Shown here piece by piece: positions 44,935 through 53,374 of a DNA stretch of 64,000 nt. The stretch's first letter is position 1, and the number at the start of each line of letters is the position of its first letter. The position numbers and the translations under genes were made by a program. The stretch covers positions 902,001 to 966,000 of the forward strand of contig NZ_CP115913.1 of the NCBI RefSeq assembly GCF_027938815.1, read 5' to 3'. Under the pieces are notes generated by a model. That model did not search any database. It was not told the DNA's origin and worked only from the letters and a program-made list of their open reading frames with translations. Source of the stretch: Oceanirhabdus sp. W0125-5 (lineage in GTDB: Bacteria > Bacillota > Clostridia > Clostridiales > Clostridiaceae).

Positions 44935-46248
44935 ATGAAGTATACAACTCAAATGGATGCAGCAAAAAAGGGGATAATAACACCAGAAATGCAGAGGGTA
45001 GCAGAAAAAGAAAATATACATATTGAATTATTAAGAGAGAGGGTAGCAAAAGGAACAGTAGCTATACCTGCAAATAAGAATCACAAATCATTAGATGCAG
45101 AAGGAATTGGAGAGGGATTAAGAACAAAAATCAATGTTAATCTTGGGATTTCAAAGGATTGCTGCAATGTTGAGAAGGAATTTGAAAAGGTGAAACTTGC
45201 TATTGAAATGAAAGCAGAGGCAATAATGGATCTTAGTTGTTATGGTAAGACAGAAGAGTTTAGAAAGAAACTTGTTGATTATTCACCAGCAATGATTGGT
45301 ACAGTTCCAATGTATGATGCGGTTGGTTTCTATGATAAAGAACTTAAGGATTTAACTGCAGATGACTTATTCAGAGTAGTAGAAAAACATGCAGAAGATG
45401 GTGTGGATTTTATGACAATCCATGCAGGAATGAATCTTGAAACTGCAGATGTATTTAAGAGAAATCCTAGATTAGGTGGAATTGTATCTAGAGGAGGAAG
45501 TATTCTGTATGCTTGGATGGAATTAAACAAACAGGAAAATCCGTTTTTTGAGCAGTATGATAGACTTTTAGATATCTGTGAAAAGTATGATGTAACTTTA
45601 AGTTTAGGTGATGCATGCAGACCAGGTGCAATTGAAGATTCAACTGACCATTCTCAAATAAAAGAGCTTATGACTTTAGGTGAGTTGACTAAGAGAGCGT
45701 GGGAAAAGAATGTTCAAGTAATGATTGAAGGTCCTGGACATATGGCTATAAATGAGATTGAAGCGAATATGATGTTAGAGAAGAAATTATGTCATGGAGC
45801 ACCTTTCTATGTTCTTGGACCAATAGTAACAGATGTAGCACCAGGATATGATCATATAACAAGCGCTATAGGTGGAGCAATTGCAGCATCAAAGGGAGCT
45901 GATTTTCTATGTTATGTTACACCTGCTGAGCACTTAAGATTACCTGATATTGATGATATGAAAGAAGGAATAATTGCTTCTAAAATCGCTGCACATGCAG
46001 GTGATATTGGAAAAGGAATTAAAGGAGCCAGAGAATGGGATTATAAAATGAGTAAGGCAAGGAAGAATTTAGACTGGGAAGAGATGTTCAATTTATGTAT
46101 TGATGAGGAAAAGGCTAGAAGATATAGAGAAAGTTCAATGCCAGAAGATGAAAAAACTTGTACAATGTGTGGAAAAATGTGTGCAGTTAGAAATATGAAT
46201 AAAGTTATGGAAGGAAAAAATATAAATATCCTCAGAGAGGATGATTAA
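44935..46248 (+). CDS. thiC: Phosphomethylpyrimidine synthase ThiC
   Basis: This radical-SAM enzyme rearranges aminoimidazole ribotide (AIR) to the pyrimidine part of thiamine. I start at ATG 44935, after GAGGAGG; the open frame reaches 44890 without a site. The 437 residues are the short bacterial form. The C-terminal cluster motif CTMCGKMC (CxxCxxxC, about 413-420) and the [15 protein letters not shown] and [13 protein letters not shown] segments are present. Controlled by the TPP riboswitch. Overlaps the next gene by eight bases. Confidence 0.96.
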   Translation: MKYTTQMDAAKKGIITPEMQRVAEKENIHIELLRERVAKGTVAIPANKNHKSLDAEGIGEGLRTKINVNLGISKDCCNVEKEFEKVKLAIEMKAEAIMDLSCYGKTEEFRKKLVDYSPAMIGTVPMYDAVGFYDKELKDLTADDLFRVVEKHAEDGVDFMTIHAGMNLETADVFKRNPRLGGIVSRGGSILYAWMELNKQENPFFEQYDRLLDICEKYDVTLSLGDACRPGAIEDSTDHSQIKELMTLGELTKRAWEKNVQVMIEGPGHMAINEIEANMMLEKKLCHGAPFYVLGPIVTDVAPGYDHITSAIGGAIAASKGADFLCYVTPAEHLRLPDIDDMKEGIIASKIAAHAGDIGKGIKGAREWDYKMSKARKNLDWEEMFNLCIDEEKARRYRESSMPEDEKTCTMCGKMCAVRNMNKVMEGKNINILREDD

Positions 46249-47569
46249 GTTGTGGATAAATAGTAGAGAAATTAATGAGGAATGTGGAGTATTTGGTATT
46301 TGGAGTAAAAATGAAGAGGAAATACTCACAGACTTAGTTATTGAAGGGTTACACCATCTTCAACATAGAGGGCAAGAAAGTGCTGGAATTGCATCAGTGG
46401 AAGATGGAAATATAAAATGCCATAAAGGAATGGGATTGGTACAGAATGTTTTTGGAGATTATCCTCAAGAGCAAAGTAGAGTAAAAGCTGCTATTGGTCA
46501 TGTTAGATATTCAACAAAAGGAGAAAGCTCTATAGAATATGCCCATCCCTTTGTGGATGATGATAATACAATATCCATATGTCATAATGGAAATGTATCA
46601 TTTGATTATGAATGTGAAAATGATACTAAAGAAATACTTGATAGTATTATGGAAAATATAAATAATTCTTGTTCAAATAAAAAAGTAGAGGATGTACTTA
46701 TAAAGGTTCTTAAAGAAGTACATGGCTCATATGCAATTTTGATTTTAATGAAAGAAAAACTCATTGCAATAAGAGATCCTAAAGGAATAAGACCATTATC
46801 TATAGGGATTTTAAATGGAAAGTATATTGTATCATCAGAAAGCTGCTCTATTGATGCAATAGGAGGGAAGTTTGAAAGAGAAATTCAACCAGGTGAAATG
46901 TTTATAATATCAGATGAAGGGATAAGCAGCCATTTTCCGTTTAAAGAAGAAAAAGGCGCATTATGTTCTTTTGAATATATATACTTTTCTAGAGAAGATT
47001 CAATTTTGGGGGGACAAAGGATAATAAATGCAAGAAAAGCGTTGGGTGCTATGTTATGGAGTGAGTGTAATAAAAAACAATATGATTTAGTTATAGGGGT
47101 TCCATCATCAGGTATTCCCGCAGCACTGGGTTACTCAAATAAATCAGGGATACCATTTGAAATTGGGTTTGCAAAGAATCGATATATTGGCAGAACATTT
47201 ATTAATAGTGATAAGAGTAAGATGAGAGAAAATGTACGCAAAAAATTAATTCCAATTGGTGAGAGTTTTAAAGGCAAAAGAATTGTTCTTATTGATGATT
47301 CAATAGTAAGAGGAAATACCATGAAAGTACTGATTCAGGAGATAAGAAAATATGAACCTAAGGAAATACATTTAAAGATTGCATCTCCAATAATTAAGAA
47401 TCCATGTATGCTAGGAATATCAACACCAACTAAGATGGAACTTTTAGGTGGAAGAATGAATGAAGAGGAAATTAAAGAATATTTAGAAGTGGATTCTATT
47501 CAATATTTATCTATTGAAGGATTTCAAAAAGCTCTAGGAAGTATAGAAATATGTAGAAAATGTTATTAA
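46241..47569 (+). CDS. purF: Amidophosphoribosyltransferase (PurF)
   Basis: PurF makes phosphoribosylamine from PRPP and glutamine. The 442 residues have a short propeptide and then the catalytic cysteine in EECGVFGIW (Cys15 from ATG 46241), the GQESAGIAS glutaminase motif and the PRPP motif [16 protein letters not shown] 46250 is an alternative start better spaced from AGAGAGG. It overlaps thiC by eight bases in a TPP-controlled unit. Since AIR, the substrate of ThiC, is made from phosphoribosylamine, this copy probably feeds thiamine synthesis rather than purines. Confidence 0.93.
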   Translation: MIKLWINSREINEECGVFGIWSKNEEEILTDLVIEGLHHLQHRGQESAGIASVEDGNIKCHKGMGLVQNVFGDYPQEQSRVKAAIGHVRYSTKGESSIEYAHPFVDDDNTISICHNGNVSFDYECENDTKEILDSIMENINNSCSNKKVEDVLIKVLKEVHGSYAILILMKEKLIAIRDPKGIRPLSIGILNGKYIVSSESCSIDAIGGKFEREIQPGEMFIISDEGISSHFPFKEEKGALCSFEYIYFSREDSILGGQRIINARKALGAMLWSECNKKQYDLVIGVPSSGIPAALGYSNKSGIPFEIGFAKNRYIGRTFINSDKSKMRENVRKKLIPIGESFKGKRIVLIDDSIVRGNTMKVLIQEIRKYEPKEIHLKIASPIIKNPCMLGISTPTKMELLGGRMNEEEIKEYLEVDSIQYLSIEGFQKALGSIEICRKCY

Positions 47570-47679
47570 TTTGGAGAAGTGAATTGGACTGGAATTTAAA
47601 GTATTCTAAAATCTCATAATTGTATCATTTTTGTAACTTTTTTAAATTATTTTAAATGATATAATAAAAATATAATGTA

Positions 47680-47708
47680 AGAAGCTACTATGTAGCTTCT
47701 TTAATTTG
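47680..47708 (+). terminator. Terminator after purF
   Basis: Nine-base stem AGAAGCTAC / GTAGCTTCT with a three-base loop, followed by TTAATTT; the T run is imperfect. Confidence 0.65.
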
Positions 47709-47808
47709 TGATGAAAATTTCAATAAATTATTGTTTAGTGATAGAACATTTATTATATTAAAAAGCGAAATAATCAGTATGAAGCTGGGGTCTGAAAGGA
47801 GTTTATAA

Positions 47809-49095
47809 ATGAGAAGATATGAGGTACAAAACAGCGTTCTTAATGGTGAAATTGGGGTGCCAGGAGCGAAAAATAGTTCATTAGCGTTACTTGCTGCAGC
47901 GTGTATGGCTGGAGAAGAGGTTATTCTAGAAAATGTACCAGATATTTTAGATGTAGAAGTTATTAAGCATATATATGATGATATTAATATTAAACATATG
48001 ACTAATGATGGAAAAATACATATAGATAGCAGAGAGATTTCAAGTGGAGATATTTGTCCTGTTAAATCTTCAAGATACAGAGCTTCTTATTATTTTATTG
48101 GAGCATTACTTCATAGATTTGGAAGAGTTTCGATAGGATACCCTGGAGGAGATAACTTTGGTTCAAGGCCTATAGAGCAGCATATAAAAGGCTTTCAAGC
48201 TTTAGGTGCAGAGGTTTTATATAAAGAGGATCATTATGTTGTTTATTTAGAAAAAGGGAGAAAATTAGTTGGTAATAAAGTTTATTTTGATGTTATAACT
48301 AGCGGAGCAACTATGAATATTCTAATGGCTGCTGTTTTAGCAGAGGGAAGAACCATACTCAAAAATGCTGCTAGAGATCCTGAGGTTGTTGATCTTGCTA
48401 TGATGCTTTCTCAGATGGGTGCGAAGATAAAAGGGGCAGGAACAGATACTATAATAATAGACGGTGTAGAAAGTCTAGGAGGTTGTACTCATAGAGTTAT
48501 TCCAGATAGATTAATAGCTGGATCATTATTAATTGCGGCAGGGGCTACAGGAGGAAGTGTTAAGGTTAAAGAAATAATTCCTGAACACTTGATGTCTGTG
48601 ATAAGTAAATTAGAAGAAGCTGGTATGGAATTTGAAATTGGTGAAGATTATATAATGAATAAAGTTATTGATCAACCTATGGGAATTAAGGTTACAACAG
48701 GTATGTATCCTTCATTTGCTACAGATTTACAACAGCCAATGACAGCTCTTTTGATTAATGCCAGCAGTGATTCGCAGATAACTGAAAAGATATATCCAAA
48801 TAGATTCAAACATTGTCATGAACTAAACAAATTAGGAGCTGGCATAATAATAAAAGAAAGTAGAGCTATCATACCAGGGAAACATAACCTTAAAGGAGAC
48901 TGGGTAGAAGCTACAGATATAAGAGCTGGAATCTCATTAATAATTGGGGGTATGATGGCAGAAGGTACAACATATATAACTGGAATTGAACATCTTGAGA
49001 GAGGATATCCAGATGTTGTAGAAGTATTCCAAAGCTTAGGTGGGAATATTGAATATAAAGAAGATGTTGAAAAAGAAGAATGGGTAACAGCGTAA
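47809..49095 (+). CDS. murA: UDP-N-acetylglucosamine 1-carboxyvinyltransferase (MurA), Asp115 variant
   Basis: MurA transfers enolpyruvate to UDP-GlcNAc, the first committed step of peptidoglycan synthesis. The 428 residues include the GAKNSSLALLAA start (Lys21-Asn22), SSRYRASYYF, and ATDLQQPMTALL with the catalytic Asp. At residue 115, where most MurA enzymes have the fosfomycin-reactive Cys (PGGC), this one has Asp (PGGDNFGSRP). The same exchange makes mycobacterial MurA fosfomycin-insensitive. GAAAGGAG site before the ATG. A repeat element starts within its stop region. Confidence 0.94.
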   Translation: MRRYEVQNSVLNGEIGVPGAKNSSLALLAAACMAGEEVILENVPDILDVEVIKHIYDDINIKHMTNDGKIHIDSREISSGDICPVKSSRYRASYYFIGALLHRFGRVSIGYPGGDNFGSRPIEQHIKGFQALGAEVLYKEDHYVVYLEKGRKLVGNKVYFDVITSGATMNILMAAVLAEGRTILKNAARDPEVVDLAMMLSQMGAKIKGAGTDTIIIDGVESLGGCTHRVIPDRLIAGSLLIAAGATGGSVKVKEIIPEHLMSVISKLEEAGMEFEIGEDYIMNKVIDQPMGIKVTTGMYPSFATDLQQPMTALLINASSDSQITEKIYPNRFKHCHELNKLGAGIIIKESRAIIPGKHNLKGDWVEATDIRAGISLIIGGMMAEGTTYITGIEHLERGYPDVVEVFQSLGGNIEYKEDVEKEEWVTA

Positions 49096-49248
49096 TAAAA
49101 CCTTAATTGAGAATTGAGAATTGAGAATTGAGAAGGATGGATGTTTCTGCATTCGCAGAAACTACATTGTGATGGCCTTTAGAGTTAGAAATTTTACTCA
49201 TTTTATCTTGAGATAAAATATTGTAGTAATAGTACAAGGTTTTGTTTT
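49096..49248 (+). repeat. Hairpin-chain repeat element, truncated copy C
   Basis: Begins right after the murA stop with AATAAAACC, as copy A does after the buk stop. Four AATTGAG heptads, GGATGGATG and the hairpin GTTTCTGC/GCAGAAAC follow. Next comes the conserved block with ATTTTATCT/AGATAAAAT, ATTGTA and TACAAGGTTT, at which point it breaks off. Forward orientation like copy B; the right half is missing. Confidence 0.8.
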
Positions 49249-49258
49249 GTAAATTAAA

Positions 49259-49301
49259 AGAGCCTAATGAAATTATTTAAGGAATAATTTCATTAGGCTC
49301 T
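49259..49301. terminator. Bidirectional terminator between murA and the HD gene
   Basis: Perfect 19-base stem (49259-49277 against 49283-49301) starting AGAGCCTAATG, with a five-base loop, between converging genes. Confidence 0.85.
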
Positions 49302-49334
49302 ATACTTTATTATTTAAATTAAAATCTTTAAGGA

Positions 49335-49955
49335 TTATAAATTAAATGTAGTTTCAACAACCCCTGGTAGGATATTATAAATTGATTGACCCATCTTTGA
49401 TTCAAAATATTTCTTTATCTCAAAAGTAGATTTCCATCTAGCAATGGTATATTCATCTACTCCACCTCGTAAGGACATTTCAATAAGTCTTTTTTCTATC
49501 AAACAAAATCCTTCTGGTAAAGAAAGTGAATCACATAATTTTATTAAATTATCATAATCGGTATATTCAATTTCTGATAGGTATTTTAATGCAAAAGCTT
49601 TATCCTCCACAAAATCATCCCAATTACCAACAACAACGTTTTGATTATTATATTCGAAGGAAACATGAGTCAAACAAATTCTAGCTAGATCATCATACCC
49701 GATACTAACTGCATATTTGTAACCATCTACAGAGTGCCTCATACCAAACTTACCAGCTCGTCTACCAATATCATGAAGCAATCCTAATATATAAGCTTTT
49801 TCTGAATCCATTTCAGGTATTTGTTTAGCTATTAATTCTGCGGCTTTAGCAACATTCATAGAATGTTGTACCCATGGTGTAGGACTTAATTTTTCAGCTT
49901 CTTTTAGCATAATTTTTGCTTCCTCTAAAGTAGGAATTTTATCAAAGTTAGTCAT
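49335..49955 (-). CDS. HD-domain phosphohydrolase
   Basis: The 206 residues have the HD metal-binding pattern: His31 (WVQHSMNVA), the His61-Asp62 pair in GLLHDIGRR, and a later SLRGGVDEYTIARW segment. Such small HD proteins hydrolyse phosphate esters of nucleotides; the substrate is not predictable here. It is a single gene converging on murA. On the minus strand GGGGA precedes the ATG. Confidence 0.85.
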   Translation of the reverse strand: MTNFDKIPTLEEAKIMLKEAEKLSPTPWVQHSMNVAKAAELIAKQIPEMDSEKAYILGLLHDIGRRAGKFGMRHSVDGYKYAVSIGYDDLARICLTHVSFEYNNQNVVVGNWDDFVEDKAFALKYLSEIEYTDYDNLIKLCDSLSLPEGFCLIEKRLIEMSLRGGVDEYTIARWKSTFEIKKYFESKMGQSIYNILPGVVETTFNL

Positions 49956-50070
49956 AAAGTAGTTCCCCTTTCGTATCTCAATAATTATTACTATACCATA
50001 ATATTACAATAAATACAAAAATACACCAATGGTATCAGCATATTAAGCTTCTTATATTAATATTATTATT

Positions 50071-50104
50071 CAGTATTCTCAATTCTACATTCTGAATTAT
50101 CCAT
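50071..50104. repeat. Period-7 remnant of the repeat family (E)
   Basis: Units ATTCTCA, ATTCTAC, ATTCTGA, ATTATCC in a row, like the ends of copies A and C but without the hairpin chain. Possibly the relic of a lost copy. Confidence 0.45.
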
Positions 50105-50138
50105 TTCTTTAAATCCGAGTAAAACACTAAACTTTTTC

Positions 50139-50167
50139 TTGACATTATTAAATAAAAGGTGTTTAAT
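50139..50167 (+). promoter_or_regulatory. Promoter of the copper operon
   Basis: -35 TTGACA (50139-50144), 17-base spacer, -10 TTTAAT (50162-50167). Start expected near 50174, just before the operator. Confidence 0.7.
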
Positions 50168-50176
50168 ATAATTAAG

Positions 50177-50202
50177 TCACCCCCCTGGGGTAGGGGGTGT
50201 GA
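50177..50202 (+). promoter_or_regulatory. CsoR operator in front of csoR
   Basis: A striking C/G-tract near-palindrome, CACCCCC (50178-50184), eight bases, GGGGGTG (50193-50199), with TCA/TGA flanks. It stands out sharply in an AT-rich region and overlaps the predicted transcription start, as expected for self-repression by CsoR. Confidence 0.8.
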
Positions 50203-50268
50203 AGTTTAAATTTAAACATATATTAAAATTGAAAATAAAAGTTATTACAAAAATAGGAGTTGATACAC

Positions 50269-50538
50269 ATGAATGATGAAAAAAAGAAAGCACTTCAATC
50301 ATTAAAGACATGTAAAGGGCAAATAGAAGGTATTATGAAGATGATTGAGGATGAGAGATACTGTGTTGATATATCAAATCAGATTATTGCTGCACAAGGT
50401 CTTTTAAAAAAAGCTAATATGCTTATATTAAAACAGCATATGAATTGCTGTGTGAGAACAGCATTTGTGAATAACGATAGGGCAGATGAGAAAATAGATG
50501 AGGTTATGAGTATAATCAATAAGATTACTGGAAAGTAG
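50269..50538 (+). CDS. csoR: Copper-sensing transcriptional repressor CsoR
   Basis: CsoR is a helical repressor that leaves DNA on binding Cu(I). ATG 50269 is chosen, nine bases after AGGAG; a TTG at 50260 is an alternative. The 89 residues have the copper ligands in the right spacing: Cys32, His57 and Cys61 (intervals 25 and 4, as in known CsoR proteins). It is preceded by a G-tract operator and followed eight bases later by copA. Confidence 0.93.
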   Translation: MNDEKKKALQSLKTCKGQIEGIMKMIEDERYCVDISNQIIAAQGLLKKANMLILKQHMNCCVRTAFVNNDRADEKIDEVMSIINKITGK

Positions 50539-50546
50539 GTGTTTAT

Positions 50547-53003
50547 ATGGAGAAAACCAATATAGAAAGAAAAACTTTTAATATTGAGGGTATGACATGT
50601 GCTGCTTGTTCAAGAAACATTGAGAGAAGTGTAGGAAGAATGAAAGGGGTACAAGAAATTAGTGTTAATCTAGCAACTAACAAGATGACTGTATCTTTTG
50701 ATACTGAGGTTATAAAGAAAGAAGATATAATTGAAAGAGTTGAAAAAGCCGGGTTTAAAGCTAAAGCAGATGAGAAAGTCAAGGTTCTGTCTATAAAAGG
50801 AATGACATGTGCTGCATGTTCACGAACAGTTGAAAGAACAGTTGGAAGGATGAAGGGAATAAACACTTGTCAGGTAAACCTTGCAAGCGAAAAGATGACT
50901 ATAACATATGATCCTGAGATTGTGAGAATAAGTGATGTAAGGAAACGAGTAGAAAAAGCAGGATTTGAGGCTGTAAATGAGATAAAAGAGGATGTTCATG
51001 CAGAGGAAAAAAACAAAGAAATAAATACTCTATGGAATAGATTTAAGATATCACTTGGATTTACAATACCTTTAATGATCATATCCATGGGACATATGGT
51101 AGGACTTAAATTGCCACAGATTATAGATGTTCACCATAATCCACTGAATTTTGCTTTAATTCAACTTATATTAACTACACCAGTTTTAATTGCAGGGAAA
51201 AAATTCTTTCAGGTTGGATTTAAATCTTTAATCAGAAGAAGTCCTAATATGGATACATTGATAGCTATAGGTAGTTCAGCAGCATATTTATATGGAATAT
51301 ATGCAGTAATTATGATAGCTTTAGGAGATACTGATTATGTGATGCAATTATACTTTGAATCTGCAGCTGGAATATTAACGTTTATAACTTTAGGTAAATC
51401 ATTAGAAGCTAGATCAAAAGGTAAAACATCAGAAGCAATTAAAAAGCTTATGGGGCTTCAACCTAAAACAGCAATAATAATTAAAGATGGAATAGAAGAA
51501 GAGATTTCAATAGATGATGTTGAAGTTGGAGATATTATCTTAGTTAAACCAGGAGAGAAACTGCCTGTAGATGGAGTAGTTACTGAAGGAAAAACAAGTA
51601 TTGATGAATCTATGCTAACAGGGGAGAGCATACCTGTTGAGAAGAGTGTTGATAGCAAGGTAATCGGAGCAAGTATAAATAAGAATGGAGTAATTAAATA
51701 TAGAGCAACTAAAGTTGGTGGAGATACGGCTTTAGCACAGATTATAAAACTTGTAGAAGAAGCTCAAGGCTCAAAAGCACCAATAGCTAAATTAGCAGAT
51801 ATAATTTCAGGATATTTTGTCCCAACGGTAATAGTTCTTGCTGTACTTGGAGGATTAGGATGGTTAATAGCTGGATACAGCATTAGTTTCGCTTTAAAGA
51901 TATTTATTGCAGTATTAGTTATTGCATGCCCATGTGCTTTAGGATTAGCAACTCCTACAGCTATAATGGTTGGAACAGGAAAAGGTGCTCAATATGGAGT
52001 GCTTATAAAGAGTGGAGAAGCCCTTGAAACAGCACATAAATTGAATTATATAATCTTTGATAAGACAGGAACGATAACAGAAGGAAAGCCTAAGGTTACA
52101 GATATAATAGCTAATGGGGAATATTCAAATGAAGATATTCTTAAAATATCAGCTTCAATTGAAAAGGGATCAGAGCATCCTTTAGGAGAAGCAATTGTGA
52201 GAGAAGCAAATGAACAGAAGGTTGAACTTTGGAATGGTGAGGATATTAAAGCTGTACCAGGTCATGGTATAGAAGGTGTAGTCAATGGAAAGAAAGTTCT
52301 CTTTGGTAACATCAAGCTTATGAATGATAGAAATATAGAGGTTGAACGTTTAAAGGAAAGAGCTGAACAGTTAGCCTCTCAAGGAAAAACTCCTATGTAT
52401 ATTGCCATTGAAGAAAAAATTGCTGGAATTGTTGCAGTGGCTGATACTGTAAAGGAAAGCAGTAAGAGAGCAATAGAAAAACTTCATGGAATGGGTATAG
52501 GTGTTGCCATGATAACTGGGGATAATAAAAGGACAGCACATGCTATTGCTAAAGAAGTAGGAATAGAAACAGTTCTTGCAGAAGTTTTACCTGAGCATAA
52601 AGCAGAAGAGGTGAAAAAGCTACAGAAGGATAACACTAAAGTTGCAATGGTTGGAGATGGGATAAATGATGCACCAGCCCTTGCACAGGCTGATATAGGT
52701 ATAGCAATTGGATCAGGAACAGATGTTGCAATGGAATCTGCTGATATTGTTCTTATGAGAAGTGATTTGATGGATGTACCAACAGCAATAGAATTGAGTA
52801 AGAAAACAGTTGTTAATATCAAGCAAAACTTATTCTGGGCATTTATATACAATATTATAGGTATACCGATAGCTATGGGAGTACTTTATATATTCAATGG
52901 ACCATTATTAAATCCTATGTTTGCAGCAGCGGCTATGAGTTTAAGCTCTGTTTCAGTTGTATCAAATGCGTTAAGATTGAAAGGGTTTAAACCTAAAATA
53001 TAA
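50547..53003 (+). CDS. copA: Copper-exporting P-type ATPase CopA
   Basis: CopA pumps Cu(I) out of the cell. The 818 residues have two N-terminal metal-binding domains with GMTCAAC (15-21 and 85-91). Eight membrane spans follow, with the transport motif CPC in VIACPCALGLATPTA. The phosphatase loop has DESMLTGES, phosphorylation site DKTGT, SEHPLGEA and GDGINDAPAL. Both CxxC sites use normal cysteines, unlike the chaperone gene that follows 17 bases later. Confidence 0.96.
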   Translation: MEKTNIERKTFNIEGMTCAACSRNIERSVGRMKGVQEISVNLATNKMTVSFDTEVIKKEDIIERVEKAGFKAKADEKVKVLSIKGMTCAACSRTVERTVGRMKGINTCQVNLASEKMTITYDPEIVRISDVRKRVEKAGFEAVNEIKEDVHAEEKNKEINTLWNRFKISLGFTIPLMIISMGHMVGLKLPQIIDVHHNPLNFALIQLILTTPVLIAGKKFFQVGFKSLIRRSPNMDTLIAIGSSAAYLYGIYAVIMIALGDTDYVMQLYFESAAGILTFITLGKSLEARSKGKTSEAIKKLMGLQPKTAIIIKDGIEEEISIDDVEVGDIILVKPGEKLPVDGVVTEGKTSIDESMLTGESIPVEKSVDSKVIGASINKNGVIKYRATKVGGDTALAQIIKLVEEAQGSKAPIAKLADIISGYFVPTVIVLAVLGGLGWLIAGYSISFALKIFIAVLVIACPCALGLATPTAIMVGTGKGAQYGVLIKSGEALETAHKLNYIIFDKTGTITEGKPKVTDIIANGEYSNEDILKISASIEKGSEHPLGEAIVREANEQKVELWNGEDIKAVPGHGIEGVVNGKKVLFGNIKLMNDRNIEVERLKERAEQLASQGKTPMYIAIEEKIAGIVAVADTVKESSKRAIEKLHGMGIGVAMITGDNKRTAHAIAKEVGIETVLAEVLPEHKAEEVKKLQKDNTKVAMVGDGINDAPALAQADIGIAIGSGTDVAMESADIVLMRSDLMDVPTAIELSKKTVVNIKQNLFWAFIYNIIGIPIAMGVLYIFNGPLLNPMFAAAAMSLSSVSVVSNALRLKGFKPKI

Positions 53004-53020
53004 TAAGGAAGGTGTTTTAA

Positions 53021-53230
53021 ATGAAGAAAAAATTATTAATAGAAGGTATGTCATGAGGCTCTTGTGTGAGACGTGTCAGGGGCGCACTAGAGAGTATTGA
53101 AGGAGTTAAGGTAGAAGATATTAATATGGGTGAAGCTATTATATCAGTACCTGAATCTGTATCTGATGAAGTTATAAATGATACTGTATATGATGCGGGT
53201 TATGATGTAGTAGAATCAAGTGTAATTTAA
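53021..53230 (+). CDS. copZ: CopZ-like copper chaperone with in-frame TGA (candidate selenocysteine) in its metal site
   Basis: A 69-codon heavy-metal-associated domain that would hand Cu(I) to CopA. The frame runs from ATG 53021 (AAGGAAGGTG before it) to TAA 53228-53230 with one TGA, at 53054-53056 (codon 12). The context is EGMS-TGA-GSC: the TGA occupies the first Cys of the normal GMxCxxC site. The rest of the domain is intact (SIEGVKVEDINMG, YDAGYDVVES). The codons just after TGA (GGC, CGT, GTC, AGG, GGC) are GC-rich and rare here, and can fold. Decoding as selenocysteine is the best explanation; a nonsense-mutated pseudogene is the alternative. Confidence 0.75.
53059..53092 (+). promoter_or_regulatory. 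Possible bacterial SECIS hairpin after the TGA
   Basis: CTCT (53059-53062) pairs with AGAG (53089-53092). After a U-U mismatch, GTGTG (53064-53068) pairs with CGCAC (53083-53087). The loop of 14 bases contains GUGUCAGGGG. It begins three bases after the TGA, near where bacterial selenocysteine insertion elements lie. The loop is larger than in classical examples, so this needs a structure search. Confidence 0.45.
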
Positions 53231-53243
53231 TATTTAAAATAAG

Positions 53244-53290
53244 AACCACAGACATTTGATAAATAGATCAATATGTTTGTGGTTTATTTA
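53244..53290 (+). terminator. Terminator of the copper operon
   Basis: Stem AACCACA / TGTGGTT with an inner ACAT/ATGT pairing, then TTTATTTAT. It supports csoR-copA-copZ as one transcript that includes the TGA-containing gene. Confidence 0.65.
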
Positions 53291-53374
53291 TGTGAAAAAA
53301 TTGGATATAATCTATATAAGGTTATGAGAATGAAATTTTAAATGTTTATTGAATTCAGAAAGGGGGAATAGATC

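Noticed and set aside
49104..49134. Tandem AATTGAG repeats considered as a CRISPR array
   Set aside because: Units are 7 bases with no spacers and no cas genes nearby; they are ends of the hairpin-chain element.
53054..53056. TGA in the copZ-like gene read as a plain nonsense mutation
   Set aside because: Possible but less likely: the frame after it is intact to a proper stop, the position is the metal-binding Cys codon, and the operon terminator lies beyond. Kept as the alternative hypothesis.
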